From the NCBI RefSeq assembly GCF_041928815.1, contig NZ_JBHFEI010000013.1, forward strand, positions 1 through 64,000: 64,000 nucleotides of DNA, given 5' to 3'. A model generated the notes under the pieces. It saw nothing but the letters and a program-made list of their open reading frames with translations, made no database searches and was not told where the DNA came from. This DNA is from JBHFEI01 sp041928815 (GTDB lineage Bacteria; Pseudomonadota; Alphaproteobacteria; Rhizobiales; Rhizobiaceae). Position numbers and translations under genes: made by a program. The stretch's first letter is position 1. Each line of letters starts with the position of its first letter. Shown piece after piece: positions 53,841 through 63,606 of the stretch.

Positions 53841-56792
53841 ATGAAAAACGGTGATCATCTCTTCCTCGTCGACGGGTCCGGATTCATCTTCCGCGCCTTC
53901 CATGCGATCCCGCCGCTGAACCGCAAGTCGGACGGCCTGCCGGTCAATGCCGTCTCCGGCTTCTGCAACATGCTGTGGAAACTGCTGACGGATGCGCGCG
54001 ATACGGAGGTCGGCGTGACGCCGACCCATTTCGCCGTCATCTTCGACTATTCGTCGAAGACCTTCCGCAACGACCTCTATCCGCTCTACAAGGCGAACCG
54101 CAGCGCGCCGCCCGAGGATCTGATCCCGCAGTTCGGCCTGATCCGCCACGCGACGCGGGCCTTCAACCTGCCCTGCATCGAGACGGAGGGGTTCGAGGCC
54201 GACGACCTGATCGCCACCTACGCCCGGGAGGCCGAGAGGGCCGGCGCCAGCGTCACCATCGTCTCCTCCGACAAGGACCTGATGCAGCTCGTCACCCCGG
54301 CTGTCTCCATGTATGACAGCATGAAGGACAAGCAGATCTCGATGCCCGAGGTGATCGAGAAATGGGGTGTCGCGCCGGAAAAGATGATCGACCTGCAGGC
54401 GATGACCGGCGATTCGACCGACAACGTGCCGGGCATCCCCGGCATCGGCCCGAAGACCGCCGCGCAGTTGCTGGAGGAATACGGCGACCTGGAGACGCTG
54501 CTTGCCCGCGCCGGCGAGATCAAGCAGCAGAAGCGGCGCGAGAACATCCTCGCCAATGCCGAGCTCGCCCGCCTGTCGCGCCAGCTCGTGGCGCTGCGCA
54601 CCGACGTGCCGCTCGACGTGCCGCTCGGAGACCTCGCGCTGCACCCGCAGGACGGGCCGCGCCTCGTCGCCTTCCTGAAGGCGATGGAATTCACCACGCT
54701 GACGCGCCGGGTCGCGGCGGCGACGGGCACGGATGCCGAGGTGGTCGAGCCGGCAAGTGTGCCGGTGGAATGGGGCGCGCAGGCGCGCGGACCCGACCTC
54801 GACCCGGCGGCACCGGCGGTCACGGCCGCGACCGCCGCATCGCCGGACGCCCCGCCCGCCCCCGCCGGCACCACGCCGGACATGCTTGCCGAGGCGCGCG
54901 CGCGCCACTTCGCCAGCCACCCGATCGACAGGACATCCTACGAGACGATCCGCGATGTCGCGGCGCTCGATGCATGGATCGCCGCCGCGCGCGAGGCCGG
55001 CCTTGTCGCCTTCGACACCGAAACCACCTCGCTCGACGCGATGCGGGCCGATCTCGTCGGCTTTTCCCTGGCGCTTGCCGTGCCGGAGGGCGACGGGCTG
55101 GCGTTTCGCGCGGCCTATGTGCCGCTGATCCACCGCTCCGGCATGGACGACCTGCTCGGCGGCGGCCTCGTCGAGGGGCAGATCCCGGTGGCCGAGGCGC
55201 TCGCCCGGCTGAAGGTGCTTCTGGAGGACGAGACCGTCCTCAAGGTGGCGCAGAACCTGAAATACGACCTCCTTGTCCTACGCCGCCACGGCATCGCGGT
55301 CAGGAGCTTCGACGACACGATGCTGATGTCCTACGTCACCGATGCGGGCGCCGGCACGCACGGAATGGATGCGCTGTCGGAGCGCTGGCTCGGCCATGTG
55401 CCGATCGCCTACAAGGAGGTGGCAGGCTCGGGCAAGGGCGCTGTCACCTTCGACCATGTCGACATCGCCAAGGCGACGGCCTATGCCGCCGAGGACGCCG
55501 ACGTCACGCTCCGGCTCTGGCACGTGCTCAAGCCCCGGCTCGCGGCCAAGCGGCTGACGACGGTCTACGAGCGGCTGGAGCGGCCGCTGGTGCCGGTGCT
55601 CGCCCGCATGGAGGAGCGCGGCATCACCATCGACCGGCAGATCCTCTCGCGCCTGTCCGGCGAGCTCGCGCAAGGGGCGGCCCGGCTGGAGCACGAGATC
55701 TACGAGCTTGCCGGCGAGAGCTTCAACATCGGCTCGCCGAAGCAGCTCGGCGACATCCTGTTCGGCAAGATGGGCCTGCCGGGCGGCTCGAAGACCAAGA
55801 CCGGGCAATGGTCGACCTCGGCGCAGGTGCTGGAGGATCTCGCCGCCGAGGGCATTCCGCTGCCGCGCCGGATCGTCGACTGGCGCCAGCTCACCAAGCT
55901 GAAATCGACCTATACCGACGCGCTGCCGGGCTTCGTCCATCCCGAGACGCACCGCGTCCACACCTCCTACGCGCTCGCCGCGACGACGACCGGGCGGCTC
56001 TCCTCCTCCGATCCGAACCTGCAGAACATCCCGATCCGCACCGGCGAGGGGCGCAAGATCCGCACCGCCTTCATCGCCGCGCCCGGCCACAAGCTGATCT
56101 CGGCCGATTACAGCCAGATCGAGCTGCGGGTGCTCGCCCATGTCGCCGACATCCCGCAGCTGCGCCAGGCCTTCGCCGACGGCGTCGACATCCATGCGAT
56201 GACCGCCTCGGAGATGTTCGGCGTGCCGGTCGAGGGCATGCCGGGCGAGATCCGCCGCCGGGCGAAGGCGATCAATTTCGGCATCATCTACGGTATCTCC
56301 GCCTTCGGCCTCGCCAACCAGCTCTCGATCGAGCGATCCGAGGCGGGCGATTACATCCGGAAATATTTCGAGCGCTTTCCCGGCATCCGCGACTACATGG
56401 AGGCGACGAAGGCCTTTGCCCGCGAGAACGGCTATGTCGAGACGATCTTCGGCCGGCGCGCGCATTATCCCGACATCCGCTCGTCCAATCCGTCGCAACG
56501 CGCCTTCAACGAGCGCGCGGCGATCAACGCGCCGATCCAGGGCTCGGCCGCCGACATCATCCGCCGGGCGATGATCCGCATGGAACCGGTGCTGGAGACG
56601 TCCGGCCTTTCGGCCCGCATGCTGCTCCAGGTCCACGACGAACTGATCTTCGAGGTGGACGACGACGAGGTCGAGAAGACGATTCCGCTGATCGTCGAGA
56701 CGATGGAAAACGCCGCCATGCCGGCGCTCGACATGAAGGTGCCGCTGAAGGTCGACGCCCGCGCCGCCAACAACTGGGACGAGGCGCATTGA
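53841..56792 (+). CDS. polA: DNA polymerase I
   Basis: A 983-residue enzyme from ATG 53841 (an ATG at 53796 is in frame). Residues 1-310 are the 5' nuclease (LVDGSGFIFRAFHAI, EADDLIATYA, GDSTDNVPGIPGIGPKTAA). A Pro/Ala-rich linker follows. Residues about 380-575 are a 3'-5' exonuclease with intact FDTETTSLD, so proofreading is probably active. The rest is the family A polymerase (SADYSQIELRVLAH, RRAKAINFGIIYG, LLQVHDELIFE). It fills gaps in repair and removes Okazaki primers. Confidence 0.97.
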   Translation: MKNGDHLFLVDGSGFIFRAFHAIPPLNRKSDGLPVNAVSGFCNMLWKLLTDARDTEVGVTPTHFAVIFDYSSKTFRNDLYPLYKANRSAPPEDLIPQFGLIRHATRAFNLPCIETEGFEADDLIATYAREAERAGASVTIVSSDKDLMQLVTPAVSMYDSMKDKQISMPEVIEKWGVAPEKMIDLQAMTGDSTDNVPGIPGIGPKTAAQLLEEYGDLETLLARAGEIKQQKRRENILANAELARLSRQLVALRTDVPLDVPLGDLALHPQDGPRLVAFLKAMEFTTLTRRVAAATGTDAEVVEPASVPVEWGAQARGPDLDPAAPAVTAATAASPDAPPAPAGTTPDMLAEARARHFASHPIDRTSYETIRDVAALDAWIAAAREAGLVAFDTETTSLDAMRADLVGFSLALAVPEGDGLAFRAAYVPLIHRSGMDDLLGGGLVEGQIPVAEALARLKVLLEDETVLKVAQNLKYDLLVLRRHGIAVRSFDDTMLMSYVTDAGAGTHGMDALSERWLGHVPIAYKEVAGSGKGAVTFDHVDIAKATAYAAEDADVTLRLWHVLKPRLAAKRLTTVYERLERPLVPVLARMEERGITIDRQILSRLSGELAQGAARLEHEIYELAGESFNIGSPKQLGDILFGKMGLPGGSKTKTGQWSTSAQVLEDLAAEGIPLPRRIVDWRQLTKLKSTYTDALPGFVHPETHRVHTSYALAATTTGRLSSSDPNLQNIPIRTGEGRKIRTAFIAAPGHKLISADYSQIELRVLAHVADIPQLRQAFADGVDIHAMTASEMFGVPVEGMPGEIRRRAKAINFGIIYGISAFGLANQLSIERSEAGDYIRKYFERFPGIRDYMEATKAFARENGYVETIFGRRAHYPDIRSSNPSQRAFNERAAINAPIQGSAADIIRRAMIRMEPVLETSGLSARMLLQVHDELIFEVDDDEVEKTIPLIVETMENAAMPALDMKVPLKVDARAANNWDEAH

Positions 56793-56811
56793 ACGCGGCG
56801 GGCGCCTGTCC

Positions 56812-56849
56812 GGCCGAAGCGGCAGCGCTTCGGCCCCAGACAATGCGGT
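56812..56849. repeat. Intergenic palindromic repeat, copy 2 (after polA)
   Basis: Stem GGCCGAAGC-GGCAGC-GCTTCGGCC followed by CCAGACAATGCGG. The stem and the GACAATGCGG tail match copy 1 at 39684-39720. Located 20 bases after the polA stop, in the position of a terminator. Confidence 0.65.
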
Positions 56850-56905
56850 AAGCATAAAGGGCGACGGCGCGCGTCCGATGCACCGCGCCCCGAACCGGAG
56901 ACGCT

Positions 56906-57520
56906 TTACCGGCCCGGCGCGAAGCTCGCAAACAGCGCCGAGAGCGCCTCGCGCCCGCGGGCCGCGAGGTCGAAGCGGCGGCCGAAGAGCAGCCAGTCGG
57001 TGCACATGCCCTGCATCGTCCATTTCAACGCGCGCGCGGCGGATTGCGGCGACCAGCCGGGACCGAGTTCGGCGTGCCTTGCCGCAACGCCGAAAGCGTC
57101 CTCGAGGAGCGCCATATGGGCGTCGTCGCAGTGCTGCTGGCTTTCAAGCAGCGTCACGAGCTCGCCCGAATAGTCCGAGCGCAGCAGGATGGTCAGGATG
57201 CGCTGGCGTTGCTGATCGCGCGCGAACATCTCCAGCCAGTCGCTCGCCGTGCGCTGGATCACCGCGAGCGCCCCGGTCGTCCCGGCCGCGACCTCGCAGG
57301 CGAGCATGTCGGCCTGCGGCAGCGGCACGGAATTGTAGAGTTCGAGGACGAGGTCGGTCTTGTTGGCGAAGTGCCAGTAGATCGCGCCGCGCGTGACGCC
57401 CGCCTCAGAGGCGACGTCGTCCAGCGTCGCGGTCGACACGCCCTTGCGGTAGAAGACGTGCTCGGCCGCCTCGAGGATGCGCTGGCGGGTCTCCTCCGCC
57501 TCGGCCTTGGTTCTGCGCAT
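56906..57520 (-). CDS. TetR/AcrR-family repressor of the adjacent RND efflux pump
   Basis: The 204-residue protein starts MRRTKAEAEETRQRILEAAEHVF, a typical AcrR/TtgR N-terminus, with HTH LDDVASEAGVTRGAIYWHFANKTDLV and a C-terminal drug-binding domain (TetR_C_2-like, MQGMCTDWLL). It is the last gene on the same strand as the pump genes, after a 56-base gap. Expected to repress the pump at the ACAWACA dyad near 62036. Confidence 0.9.
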   Translation of the reverse strand: MRRTKAEAEETRQRILEAAEHVFYRKGVSTATLDDVASEAGVTRGAIYWHFANKTDLVLELYNSVPLPQADMLACEVAAGTTGALAVIQRTASDWLEMFARDQQRQRILTILLRSDYSGELVTLLESQQHCDDAHMALLEDAFGVAARHAELGPGWSPQSAARALKWTMQGMCTDWLLFGRRFDLAARGREALSALFASFAPGR

Positions 57521-57576
57521 GGGTTTTCTCCCATCCGGGCGGCCGCGCCCTTGAAGGGCGGGCCGTCCGGCTGATC

Positions 57577-60500
57577 TCACTCGGCCGGGGCGGGGCGCGC
57601 GTCGGCGCTCGCGGTCTCCGGGGCGGGCTTGTCGCGCTTGAAGATCCTCATGATGAAGACGAAGAACACCGGCACGAAGAAGATCGCCAGCACCGTCGCC
57701 GTGATCATGCCGCCCATGACGCCGGTGCCGATGGCGCGCTGGCTGCCCGAGCTCGCCCCGGTCGCGATCGCCAGCGGCAGCACGCCGAGGGTGAAGGCGA
57801 GCGAGGTCATCAGGATCGGCCGAAAGCGCAGATGCGCCGCCTCGACCGTCGCGTCGATCAGCGACTTGCCGCCCTCCCGCAGTTCCTTGGCGAACTCGAT
57901 GATGAGGATGGCGTTCTTCGCCGACAGGCCGATGATCGCGATCAGGCCGACCTTGAAGTAGACGTCGTTCGACATGTCGCGCAGCATGACGGCGGCGACC
58001 GAGCCGATGACGCCGAGCGGCACGACCAGCATCACCGCGAAGGGGATCGACCAGCTTTCGTAGAGCGCGGCGAGGCAGAGGAAGATCAGGAGGCAGGAGA
58101 GCGCCACCAGGATCGGCGCCTGCGAGCCGGACGCGATCTCCTCGCGCGACTGTCCGGTCCATTCGTAGCCGAACCCGTTCGGGAGCTGGGCGGCGAGCCG
58201 TTCCATCTCCGCGATCGCATCGCCCGAAGAGAAGCCCGGATTGGCCTGGCCGCTGATGCGCACGGCGGGATAGCCGTTGTAGCCGATCGTCTGGCTGGGG
58301 CCGCTCTGCCACTCGACGGTCGAGAAGGCGGAAAGCGGCACCATGCCGCCGTTGCTGTTGCGCACGTAGAGCTTCAGGAGATCCGCGGTCTGCATGCGCT
58401 TGTCCTCGTCCGCCTGGACGGTGACCCGCTGCAGGCGGCCGGAATTCGGGAAGTCGTTGATGTAGGACGAGCCGAGATTGGTGGAGATCGTCGCGTTGAT
58501 GTCGGAGAAGGCCACGCCGAAGGTGTTCGCCTTCTCGCGGTCGATGACGAGATTGACCTGGGCGGCATCCGGCAGGCCGTCGACGCGCACGCCCGAGATC
58601 ACCTTACTCTGCGCCGCGAGACCCAGAAGCTGGTCGCGGGCGGCGGCGAGCGCGGCAGTCCCCTGTCCGCCGCGATCCTGCAGGCGGAAGGAGAAGCCGT
58701 TGGTGGTGCCGAGGCCCTGGATCGGCGGCGGCGACAGGGCGAACGAGATCGCATCCTTGATCTGCATCATCGCGCCGGTCGCGCGTCCGGCGATCGCCGC
58801 GGCGGCGTCGGCCGGGCCGCGCTCGCTCCAGTCCTTCAGCGTCGCGAAGGCGAGGCCGGCATTCTGGCCGGTGCCCGAGAAGCTGAAGCCGGTGATGGCG
58901 ATGATCCGCTCGACGGCGGGTTCCGACAGGAAGATCTCTTCCACCCGCTCGATGACGCTGGTCGTGCGGTTGGCGGTCGCCTCCGAGGGGAGCTGCATGC
59001 TGACGATGACGAAACCCTGGTCCTCGTCCGGAAGGAAGGAGGAGGGAAGCTGCATGAACAGGTAGACGAGCCCGCCGACGACCAGCGCATAGACCACCAT
59101 CACACGGATGGTGCGCTTCACCAGTCCGCCGACGATGCGGCTGTAGCCGCGCGAGCCCCTGTCGAAGCCGCGGTTGAACCAGCCGAAGAAGCCGCGCTTG
59201 ACCTGGTGGTGCCCCTTCGGCACCTGCTTCAGGAAGCTCGCGCAGAGCGCCGGCGTCAGCGACAAGGCGAGGAAGGCCGAGAACAGGATCGACACGACCA
59301 TGGTCAGGCTGAACTGCTGGTAGATGACGCCGACCGCGCCGGGGAAAAAGGCCATCGGGATGAAGACGGCGGAGAGCACCAGGGTGATGCCGATGACGGC
59401 GCCGGTGATCTGGCCCATCGCCTTCTTGGTCGCCTCCTTCGGCGTCAACCCCTCCTCGGACATGATGCGCTCGACGTTTTCCACGACGATGATCGCGTCG
59501 TCGACGAGGATGCCGATCGCCAGAACCATGCCGAACATGGTCAGCACGTTGATGGAGAAGCCCATGGCGAGCATCATCGCGCAGGTGCCGAGCAGCGCCA
59601 CCGGCACGACCAGCGTCGGGATGATGGTGTAGCGGATGTTCTGCAGGAACAGGAACATCACGAGGAAGACCAGCGCCACGGCCTCGAGCAGCGTGTGCAG
59701 CACCTTCTCGATCGAAATGGCGACGAAGGGCGAGGTGTCGTAGGGGATGGCATATTCGAGGCCCGGCGGGAAGAAGCGGGCGAGTTCGTCCATGCGCGCC
59801 TTGATCGCGGTCGACGTCGCGAGCGCGTTGCCGGTCGGGGTCAGCTGCACGCCGATGGCGGCGGACGGCTTGCCGTTGAGGCGGGTGGAGAAATCGTAGC
59901 TCTGGCCGCCGATCTCGATGCGGGCGACGTCGCGCAGGCGCACGGCCGAACCGTCCGGATTGGCGCGCAGCACGATCGCGCCGAACTCCTCCGCCGAGAC
60001 GAGCTGGCCCTTGACGAGAACCGAGGCGCTGGTCTGCTGGTTGATCGGGTTCGGCTGGGCGCCGATGCTGCCAGACGCGATCTGGGCGTTCTGGGCGGTG
60101 ATCGCCGCGTTGATGTCGCCGGTCGTCAGGTTGAGGCCGAGCATCTTGTCGGGATCGAGCCAGATGCGCATCGACCGTTCGGTCGAGAAGAGCTGCGCGC
60201 GGCCGACGCCCGGAACGCGCGCGACCTCGTTGACGACGTTGCGGCTGAGATAGTCGCCGAGGCCGACCGCATCCATCGAGCCGTCGGTCGAGGTCAGCGC
60301 CACGATCATCAGGAAGCCCGAACCGGCTTCCTCGACGCGGATGCCCTGCTGCCGCACGGAATTGGGCAGGCGCGGCTCGACGCGGCGCACCCGGTTCTGC
60401 ACGTCGACCGCCGCCTGGCCGGAATCCGTGCCCGGCGCGAAGGTGACGTTGATGCCGACCGAGCCGGAGGAGCTCGAGGTCGATTCGAAATACTGCAGGC

Positions 60501-60720
60501 CCTCGATGCCGTTCAGCTCGTTCTCGATCAGCCGGCTGACGCTCTGGTAGGCCTCTTCCGACGAGGCGCCCTGATAGGCGGTGTTGATCGAGATCTGCGG
60601 CGGGGCGACGTTCGGATATTGCGAGATCGGCAGGAAGGGGATCGAAATGATGCCCGCGATCATGATGAAAAGGGCGACGACCCAGGCGAAGATCGGCCTG
60701 TCGATGAAGAAACTGGGCAT
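57577..60720 (-). CDS. RND multidrug efflux permease (HAE1, AcrB/MexB type)
   Basis: The 1047-residue inner-membrane pump is normal in length. The N-terminus FFIDRPIFAWVVALFIMIAG, the GSVGINVTFAPGTDSGQAAVDVQNRV porter region, LAIGILVDDAIIVVENVERIM with the proton-relay Asp pair and VGLIAIIGLSAKNAILIIEFA with Lys are all in place. It exports drugs and other amphiphiles with the adaptor encoded just upstream. No outer-membrane TolC gene is next to it. Confidence 0.95.
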   Translation of the reverse strand: MPSFFIDRPIFAWVVALFIMIAGIISIPFLPISQYPNVAPPQISINTAYQGASSEEAYQSVSRLIENELNGIEGLQYFESTSSSSGSVGINVTFAPGTDSGQAAVDVQNRVRRVEPRLPNSVRQQGIRVEEAGSGFLMIVALTSTDGSMDAVGLGDYLSRNVVNEVARVPGVGRAQLFSTERSMRIWLDPDKMLGLNLTTGDINAAITAQNAQIASGSIGAQPNPINQQTSASVLVKGQLVSAEEFGAIVLRANPDGSAVRLRDVARIEIGGQSYDFSTRLNGKPSAAIGVQLTPTGNALATSTAIKARMDELARFFPPGLEYAIPYDTSPFVAISIEKVLHTLLEAVALVFLVMFLFLQNIRYTIIPTLVVPVALLGTCAMMLAMGFSINVLTMFGMVLAIGILVDDAIIVVENVERIMSEEGLTPKEATKKAMGQITGAVIGITLVLSAVFIPMAFFPGAVGVIYQQFSLTMVVSILFSAFLALSLTPALCASFLKQVPKGHHQVKRGFFGWFNRGFDRGSRGYSRIVGGLVKRTIRVMVVYALVVGGLVYLFMQLPSSFLPDEDQGFVIVSMQLPSEATANRTTSVIERVEEIFLSEPAVERIIAITGFSFSGTGQNAGLAFATLKDWSERGPADAAAAIAGRATGAMMQIKDAISFALSPPPIQGLGTTNGFSFRLQDRGGQGTAALAAARDQLLGLAAQSKVISGVRVDGLPDAAQVNLVIDREKANTFGVAFSDINATISTNLGSSYINDFPNSGRLQRVTVQADEDKRMQTADLLKLYVRNSNGGMVPLSAFSTVEWQSGPSQTIGYNGYPAVRISGQANPGFSSGDAIAEMERLAAQLPNGFGYEWTGQSREEIASGSQAPILVALSCLLIFLCLAALYESWSIPFAVMLVVPLGVIGSVAAVMLRDMSNDVYFKVGLIAIIGLSAKNAILIIEFAKELREGGKSLIDATVEAAHLRFRPILMTSLAFTLGVLPLAIATGASSGSQRAIGTGVMGGMITATVLAIFFVPVFFVFIMRIFKRDKPAPETASADARPAPAE

Positions 60721-60730
60721 GGACCGCTCC

Positions 60731-61927
60731 TCAGTTCGCCGCAGGCGCGGCGTCTGCCTGGCCGGCCTCGGCGGGCGCGCCGCCGGGCTTCCATTCGGAC
60801 GGGACCACCTTGGCGCCCGGCCGGATCTTCTGGAACCCCTCGACGATCACGCGTTCGCCGCCCTTCAGCCCCTCCGAGATCGCCCAGCGCTCGCCGATGA
60901 CGCGGCCGGCGGTGACCGGACGCAGTTCGACCGTGTCCTCGGCGTTGACCAGATAAAGCTGGGCATTGCCGGCCGTGTCGCGCTGCACCGCCTGGGTCGG
61001 CACGGCGAAGGCGTTCGTCTCGACGCCCTGCTGCAGCCGGACCCGGACATACATGCCCGGAAGCAGGTCGCCGTCCGGATTGGGAAACTCGCCGCGCAGC
61101 GTCACCTGGCCGGTCGTCTCGTCGACCGCGGCCTCCGAGAAGAGCAGCCGCCCCTTCTGCGCATAGGTCGAGCCGTCGTCGAGCAGAAGCTCCACCTCCG
61201 CCTCGCTCGCCGCCGCCTTTTCGGTTCCGAGCGCCTTGCGCAGCCGGATCAGCTCGGTCGCCGACTGGGTGAAGTCGGCATAGACGGGATCGAGCTGCTG
61301 GATCGTTGCGAGGTTTTCCGTGCCGTTGGCGCTGACGAGCGCGCCTTCGGTGACGAGCGCCCGGCCGATGCGGCCGCTGATCGGCGCCGTCACGCTCGCA
61401 TATTGCAGGTTGAGCCGCGCCGTCGCGAGGCCAGCTTCGGCGATGGCGACGTCGGCGTCGGCCTGGGCGAGGGCGGCGACCGCGTCGTCGAGCTGCTGGC
61501 CGGTCGAGACATTGGCCTTGCGCAGCTGCTGCTGCCGGTCCGCCGTCCGGCTCGCCTGCTGCTGCACGGCCTTCGCCCGGCGCAACGTCGCTTCCGCGCT
61601 CTGCACCTGCACCTCGAAGGAGGCGGAATCGATGCGGAACAGCACGTCGCCCTCCTTCACCATCGATCCCTGCTCGAAAACGCGCTCCAGGATGATGCCG
61701 GTGACGCGCGGGCGCACCTCGGAGATCCGGGTCGGCGCGATGCGGCCGGGGAGCTCGTTGGTGATCGGCAGCGTCTCCGGCGCCACGGCGACGAAGGCGA
61801 CCGCCGAAGGCGGAAAGGCGGGGGCGGCCTGCTGTTGTCCTTCCTGCTCCTGGCAGCCGGCGATCAGCACGAGCGCGGCGAGCGCCGCCGTCAGGGAAAC
61901 TCTGTTCATTCGCATCGAGGGGTCCAT
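60731..61927 (-). CDS. RND efflux periplasmic adaptor (AcrA/MexA type) lipoprotein
   Basis: A 398-residue adaptor with lipobox LIAGC within the first 25-30 residues (starts at 61927, 61915 or 61909 are all possible; none has a strong ribosome site). LPGRIAPTRISEVRPRVTGIILERVFEQGSMVKEGDVLFRID is the lipoyl half, a coiled-coil hairpin follows (residues about 100-165), then APISGRIGRALVTEGALV. It links the pump to an outer-membrane channel. Ends 10 bases before the permease. Confidence 0.93.
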   Translation of the reverse strand: MDPSMRMNRVSLTAALAALVLIAGCQEQEGQQQAAPAFPPSAVAFVAVAPETLPITNELPGRIAPTRISEVRPRVTGIILERVFEQGSMVKEGDVLFRIDSASFEVQVQSAEATLRRAKAVQQQASRTADRQQQLRKANVSTGQQLDDAVAALAQADADVAIAEAGLATARLNLQYASVTAPISGRIGRALVTEGALVSANGTENLATIQQLDPVYADFTQSATELIRLRKALGTEKAAASEAEVELLLDDGSTYAQKGRLLFSEAAVDETTGQVTLRGEFPNPDGDLLPGMYVRVRLQQGVETNAFAVPTQAVQRDTAGNAQLYLVNAEDTVELRPVTAGRVIGERWAISEGLKGGERVIVEGFQKIRPGAKVVPSEWKPGGAPAEAGQADAAPAAN

Positions 61928-62035
61928 GGCAAGCAGGCAACGCTGCCGGGCGCCGCGCGCGGGTTCGATGCGGCGCCCGGCAGCGTTCCGGGAAAATGAC
62001 GGGGCGCCGGCCCCTCCGGGACCCGCGCAGATTTT

Positions 62036-62053
62036 ACAAACAGGACTGTATGT
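62036..62053. promoter_or_regulatory. Candidate TetR/AcrR operator upstream of the efflux operon
   Basis: Imperfect palindrome ACAAACA-GGAC-TGTATGT, about 110 bases before the adaptor start. The half-sites match the ACATACA/TGTATGT motif of the other TetR operator in this window and resemble known AcrR boxes. Confidence 0.6.
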
Positions 62054-62120
62054 TAACTTTTCCGATGCCGCAAGCGGCTGTTGCGCCGCAAAAACGAGAT
62101 TCGCGGATGAACGACGCCGC

Positions 62121-63302
62121 TCAGCCGAGCCCGCCCAGCATGCGGTAGAGCTCGTAGACGTCAGCGGCGGCCGCGTCGCGCGACAGGACGGCGGCGGCGG
62201 GCAGCGGCGGCGCTTCCGGCAGGTCGCGGCGCTGTGCCCGCCCGCCTGCGTCGCGCTTCTGGCCGAGATCGTATTGCGGCGTCGCGGGGCCGGCCCGTTC
62301 GGCCGAGAAATCGTAGCTCGCCGCCGTCATCGGCCCGATGTCGCGCCCCGGCAGCAGCGAGGCGGGGCGGATGCGCGCGCGCCGCGCGGCCTCGCTGGCG
62401 CGGTGGATGGCCGAAAGCCCGATCGCAGGCGCCTCATCGCGCGGGCGGGCAGGCTCAAGGTCCGGCCCGGCGGAGGCGGCGGGGGGTGTTTCGCCGGCTT
62501 CGGCACGCACGCCGGCACAGACGCTGAGCGTGGCGAGGGTCGTCGCTGGCACCGTCGCCGACCGCATCCGGTAGGTGCCGTCCGTGTCGAGCAGGTCGTC
62601 GCCCCCGCCCGCGCCGACCTCCTCGGCGACCTGAGCGGTCGAGAGGGCCTCCTCGGGCCCGCCATCGCGCGGCGGATCCTGTGCGTCGCCCCGAGGCGCC
62701 CCGTCGTCGGACGTGTCGTCCTTTTCGGGATGGTCACCGGCAATTTCGCCTTCCTCGCCGCCGAAAGTGTCGCGCAGCATGGACTGGAGCCGTTCGGGAG
62801 GAGCGGCCGGGGCGCGGGCGACCATGCCGGGGAAGGCACTCTGGATCTGCGCCCAGACGCCTAAGGCAACCGGACGGGCGTCGCGCGCCGCCGGGGCGGA
62901 TGTCGGGCGATGCGGCATGTCGGAGGTTTCCGCCTCGTCGTCGCCCGCGGCGGCGGACCGGTCGGGCGCCGGCGGCGCGAGGCCGAGCTGACGCTCGGCG
63001 TGGCGGCGCAATTCCGGCGGCAGCCCGGCGACGAAGGCGGCGATCCGGGAGGCAAGGCCGGCGGCACCTTCGGCCGGCGCCTGCTTCAGCGCGCCGGCAA
63101 GCGCTTCGAGGATCCGCATCAGCGTGTCCGCCGCGACCGGTTCACCATTGGCCACCTGGCGGTCGAGCATGGCGAGGATGCGCAGCGCCGTCTGCCCGGA
63201 CGTGGCGGGCGCGAGGGGTCCCTGCGGACGGAGCACGGCCTCCACGGGACCGACGGCGGCGGTCGCGACCGTGGAGCGAGGGGAAAGGATGGGCATCATC
63301 AT
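62121..63302 (-). CDS. Hypothetical protein, Ala/Pro-rich, low complexity
   Basis: The 393-residue protein starts at ATG 63302 (three ATG in a row) behind GGAGAG. The first 120 residues are Leu/Ala-rich and probably helical (ALRILAMLDRQVANGE, LASRIAAFVAGLPPELRRHAE). The middle is acidic, Pro/Asp/Glu-rich and likely disordered. The end has VYELYRMLGGLG, a small hydrophobic motif that may be a docking helix. No signal peptide, no known family. Composition recalls flagellar hook-length-control or scaffold proteins but no motif supports that. Confidence 0.65.
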   Translation of the reverse strand: MMMPILSPRSTVATAAVGPVEAVLRPQGPLAPATSGQTALRILAMLDRQVANGEPVAADTLMRILEALAGALKQAPAEGAAGLASRIAAFVAGLPPELRRHAERQLGLAPPAPDRSAAAGDDEAETSDMPHRPTSAPAARDARPVALGVWAQIQSAFPGMVARAPAAPPERLQSMLRDTFGGEEGEIAGDHPEKDDTSDDGAPRGDAQDPPRDGGPEEALSTAQVAEEVGAGGGDDLLDTDGTYRMRSATVPATTLATLSVCAGVRAEAGETPPAASAGPDLEPARPRDEAPAIGLSAIHRASEAARRARIRPASLLPGRDIGPMTAASYDFSAERAGPATPQYDLGQKRDAGGRAQRRDLPEAPPLPAAAVLSRDAAAADVYELYRMLGGLG

Positions 63303-63606
63303 ACTCTCCGTCCGGTTGCGGGGAAGGCCCCGGCGGGCCTCTGGCGTCTCGAGCGGACAGGAACGCGATCCGGGCGCGCGGTCCGTCCGTGGCAATGAAT
63401 CCATGCCGGCCATACGGCACTGCAAAGGGGAAAAATCGACTGGCGCATCATGCGTATGCGGCCGGCAGCAATCAGCCGGGGACACGACGGCGGCGCACGG
63501 GGCGGATACGAGGAAGGCCCGGCGCAAGCAGGTATTTGGTACAGGATAGCGGCAAGATCCTAACAAAAGGTTAACGCCGCCGAGACGGCGCCCCGGGAGA
63601 TGACCG
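63303..63606. other. Divergent intergenic region without a supported gene
   Basis: 304 bases between the low-complexity gene (minus) and the nadV-like gene (plus). It must carry the promoters for both. No riboswitch, hairpin pair or small gene was recognised; the segment just before 63570 is relatively AT-rich (AACAAAAGGTTAAC). Confidence 0.5.

Noticed and set aside
57832..60900. 1022-residue open frame antisense to the RND permease
   Set aside because: His/Asp/Arg-rich shadow; the opposite strand encodes a complete AcrB-type pump.
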